A stretch of DNA of 7,360 nucleotides from a bacterium (lineage in GTDB: Bacteria; RBG-13-66-14): positions 1-7,360 of the forward strand of contig JAPLSK010000062.1 in assembly GCA_026398675.1 (NCBI GenBank). Direction: 5' to 3'. The notes below the pieces were generated by a model. That model was not told where the DNA came from, searched no databases, and saw only the letters and a list, made by a program, of their open reading frames with translations. Shown here piece after piece: positions 6,435 to 7,360 of this stretch. The translations under genes were made by a program, and so were the position numbers. Numbering within the stretch: the first letter of the stretch is position 1; each line of letters begins with the position of its first letter.

Positions 6435-6549
6435 CGGGGAGCCCGAAGGGCTCGTGCTCGTCGCCGTGCACGTCAAGCTCGGCTAGAGTTTCTCGTCCCG
6501 TGTCCATCCCACCGAGCCCACCAAGGTGATGGTCAACTTCGACAACTGA
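6435..6549 (+). pseudogene. Possible decayed coding remnant between ATPase and mrr
   Basis: In the frame one base off the ATPase gene, 6433-6549 reads as protein-like sequence interrupted by a single TAG at 6484-6486. It gives 'EPEGLVLVAVHVKLG', the stop, 'SFSSRVHPTEPTKVMVNFDN', and then TGA at 6547-6549. Codon choice on both sides of the TAG (GTG, CTC, GTC, AAC, TTC, GAC) matches the GC-rich genes around it. No start codon or RBS suits it and I do not recognise the family. It could be the tail of a deleted gene or simply GC-rich spacer. Confidence 0.25.
6439..6453 (+). terminator. Perfect 6-bp hairpin just after the ATPase stop
   Basis: GAGCCC-GAA-GGGCTC forms a six-pair stem with a three-base loop, starting five bases after the TGA. 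There is no following T-run, so it is not a standard intrinsic terminator. It may be a weak terminator, a 3'-end stabiliser between the two genes, or chance in GC-rich DNA. Confidence 0.35.
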
Positions 6550-6566
6550 TCCGGCAGTCATGACGT

Positions 6567-6571
6567 GAGGG
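6567..6571 (+). promoter_or_regulatory. Ribosome binding site of the mrr gene
   Basis: GAGGG, within GTGAGGGTG, lies seven bases before the ATG at 6579 and supports that start codon. Confidence 0.65.
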
Positions 6572-6578
6572 TGTAATT

Positions 6579-7360
6579 ATGGCGAAGTCTTCCTTTTCGC
6601 GCTCGAATCAATTGGTGGCGAAGGTCACCTTTGCAGCGCTCAACTTCCTGAAGGACAACGGCGGTGAGGCCGCTTACCGGGAGGTTATCGCCGCGGTCGA
6701 GAAACGGGTGAGTTTCGATGATTGGGAGCGGGAGGCGTACAAGGACGGTACTCCTCGCTGGAGGAGATATTTTGCCTTTGACAGCAGCATTCTTGCCGTC
6801 AAGGCGGGTTATATCCTGAAAAAGGCCGGCAGGTGGTTTTTAACCCCCGATGGGGAAAACGCTCTGCAATTAGGGGCGGAGGAACTCCACCGAAGAGCGT
6901 TGTCGGCTTATAAACAATTCATTAAAGAGCGGGATCAGCAGGTCACGCCCGTTGAAACCGAGGTCGAAGACGCTCATCAGGCCATGGCAGCGACGCTGCA
7001 ACAGATCGAGCAGGAGGCCATCGAGGGCATCCGGGCGCAGATATATCGCCTCAACCCCTACGAGTTCCAGGACCTGGTGGAGGCGCTCCTGCGGGGGATG
7101 GGCTACCACACGCCGTTCAGCGCCCCGCGGGGCAAGGACGGCGGGATGGACGTGATCGCGTACCGCGACCCGCTTGGCACGCAGTCGCCGCGGATGACGG
7201 TGCAGGATAAGCTGCGCGAGAACCCGGCCTCGGGGCCGGATGTGCGGCAGCTGCTGGGTGTGCTGCAGCGGGACGACGTGGGCATCTTCGTCTCGGCCGG
7301 CGGATTCACCCCCGACGCGCGGCAGGCCGCGACGGGAACGCAGGTGCATGTCGAGCTGAT
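6579..7360 (+). CDS. mrr: Mrr-family restriction endonuclease (C-terminus beyond window)
   Basis: The frame is open for 260 codons to the right edge. Residues ~10-105 form a winged-helix-like DNA-binding domain of the Mrr N-terminal type ('EAAYREVIAAVEKRV', 'RWRRYFAFDSSILAVKAGYILKKAGRWFLTPDGENAL'). A charged helical linker follows (~105-155), then the Mrr catalytic domain. That domain shows 'NPYEFQDLVEALLRGMGY' (E162), 'GKDGGMDVIAYRDPLG' (D191) and 'MTVQDKLR' (Q209, K211), the PD-(D/E)XK-type D...QxK motif, and later 'VRQLLGVLQRDDVGIFVSAGGFTPDARQAA'. Mrr enzymes are type IV nucleases that cut DNA carrying modified bases. The QDK-L form differs from the more usual QVK-R/H. Here Mrr follows an EVE-like/McrB-like ATPase, suggesting the two work together, but the 144-bp gap means co-transcription is unproven. 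Codons ~1-125 are much richer in A/T third bases than codons ~145-260, so the gene may be a domain mosaic. Roughly 30-50 residues are probably missing. Confidence 0.9.
   Translation, partial: MAKSSFSRSNQLVAKVTFAALNFLKDNGGEAAYREVIAAVEKRVSFDDWEREAYKDGTPRWRRYFAFDSSILAVKAGYILKKAGRWFLTPDGENALQLGAEELHRRALSAYKQFIKERDQQVTPVETEVEDAHQAMAATLQQIEQEAIEGIRAQIYRLNPYEFQDLVEALLRGMGYHTPFSAPRGKDGGMDVIAYRDPLGTQSPRMTVQDKLRENPASGPDVRQLLGVLQRDDVGIFVSAGGFTPDARQAATGTQVHVEL

Noticed and set aside
4470..6476. 668-codon open frame on the minus strand
   Set aside because: It is antisense to the ATPase gene, and its composition (Gly/Arg/Val/Leu/Glu-rich) is what a GC-rich gene gives in the opposite strand. The plus-strand product has clear Walker and sensor motifs.

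Overview
The window looks like a fragment of a high-GC bacterial chromosome. The coding sequence outside positions ~466-2217 uses G or C at almost every third codon position, start sites follow bacterial Shine-Dalgarno logic, and NadC is bacterial-type. Nothing here identifies the phylum. The mix of intergenic GC-rich repeats and an odd AAA protein would fit an uncultured, metagenome-derived lineage, but that is a guess.

Layout: (1) 1-451, minus strand, runs off the left edge: the N-terminal part of a secreted FecR-domain protein. (2) ~466-2217: a clearly AT-richer insert carrying a two-gene minus-strand operon. An HTH plus ImmA/IrrE-type metallopeptidase gene (1030-2172) is followed by a DUF4411 PIN-like gene (526-1023). 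The two are in the same frame, separated only by three consecutive stop codons (TGA TAG TAA), and an extended -10 promoter lies just upstream of the operon. (3) ~2217-2564: a gene-free GC-rich leader with a putative plus-strand promoter and an array of ~30-bp imperfect repeats with a ~60-bp period. (4) 2565-3488, plus: nadC, quinolinate phosphoribosyltransferase. (5) 3471-3630: short imperfect repeats and a 9-bp tandem repeat that begin inside the nadC 3' end. (6) 3657-6434, plus: a 925-residue protein with a PUA/EVE-like N-terminal region, a long Pro/Glu-rich linker and a McrB/MoxR-like AAA+ ATPase core. (7) 6435-6578: a spacer with a perfect small hairpin and a possible decayed coding remnant. 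(8) 6579->7360, plus: an Mrr-family restriction endonuclease with a winged-helix N-terminus and PD-(D/E)XK catalytic domain, cut by the right edge.

Two accessory units therefore flank or follow a housekeeping gene. One is a horizontally acquired toxin/antitoxin-like peptidase plus PIN cassette, which appears to sit in the divergent promoter region between fecR-like and nadC. The other is a candidate modification-dependent restriction unit, EVE-like/AAA+ ATPase followed by Mrr nuclease, without a visible McrC. The individual families are known. The ATPase-Mrr pairing, the three-stop junction and the repeat arrays are the parts most worth checking.
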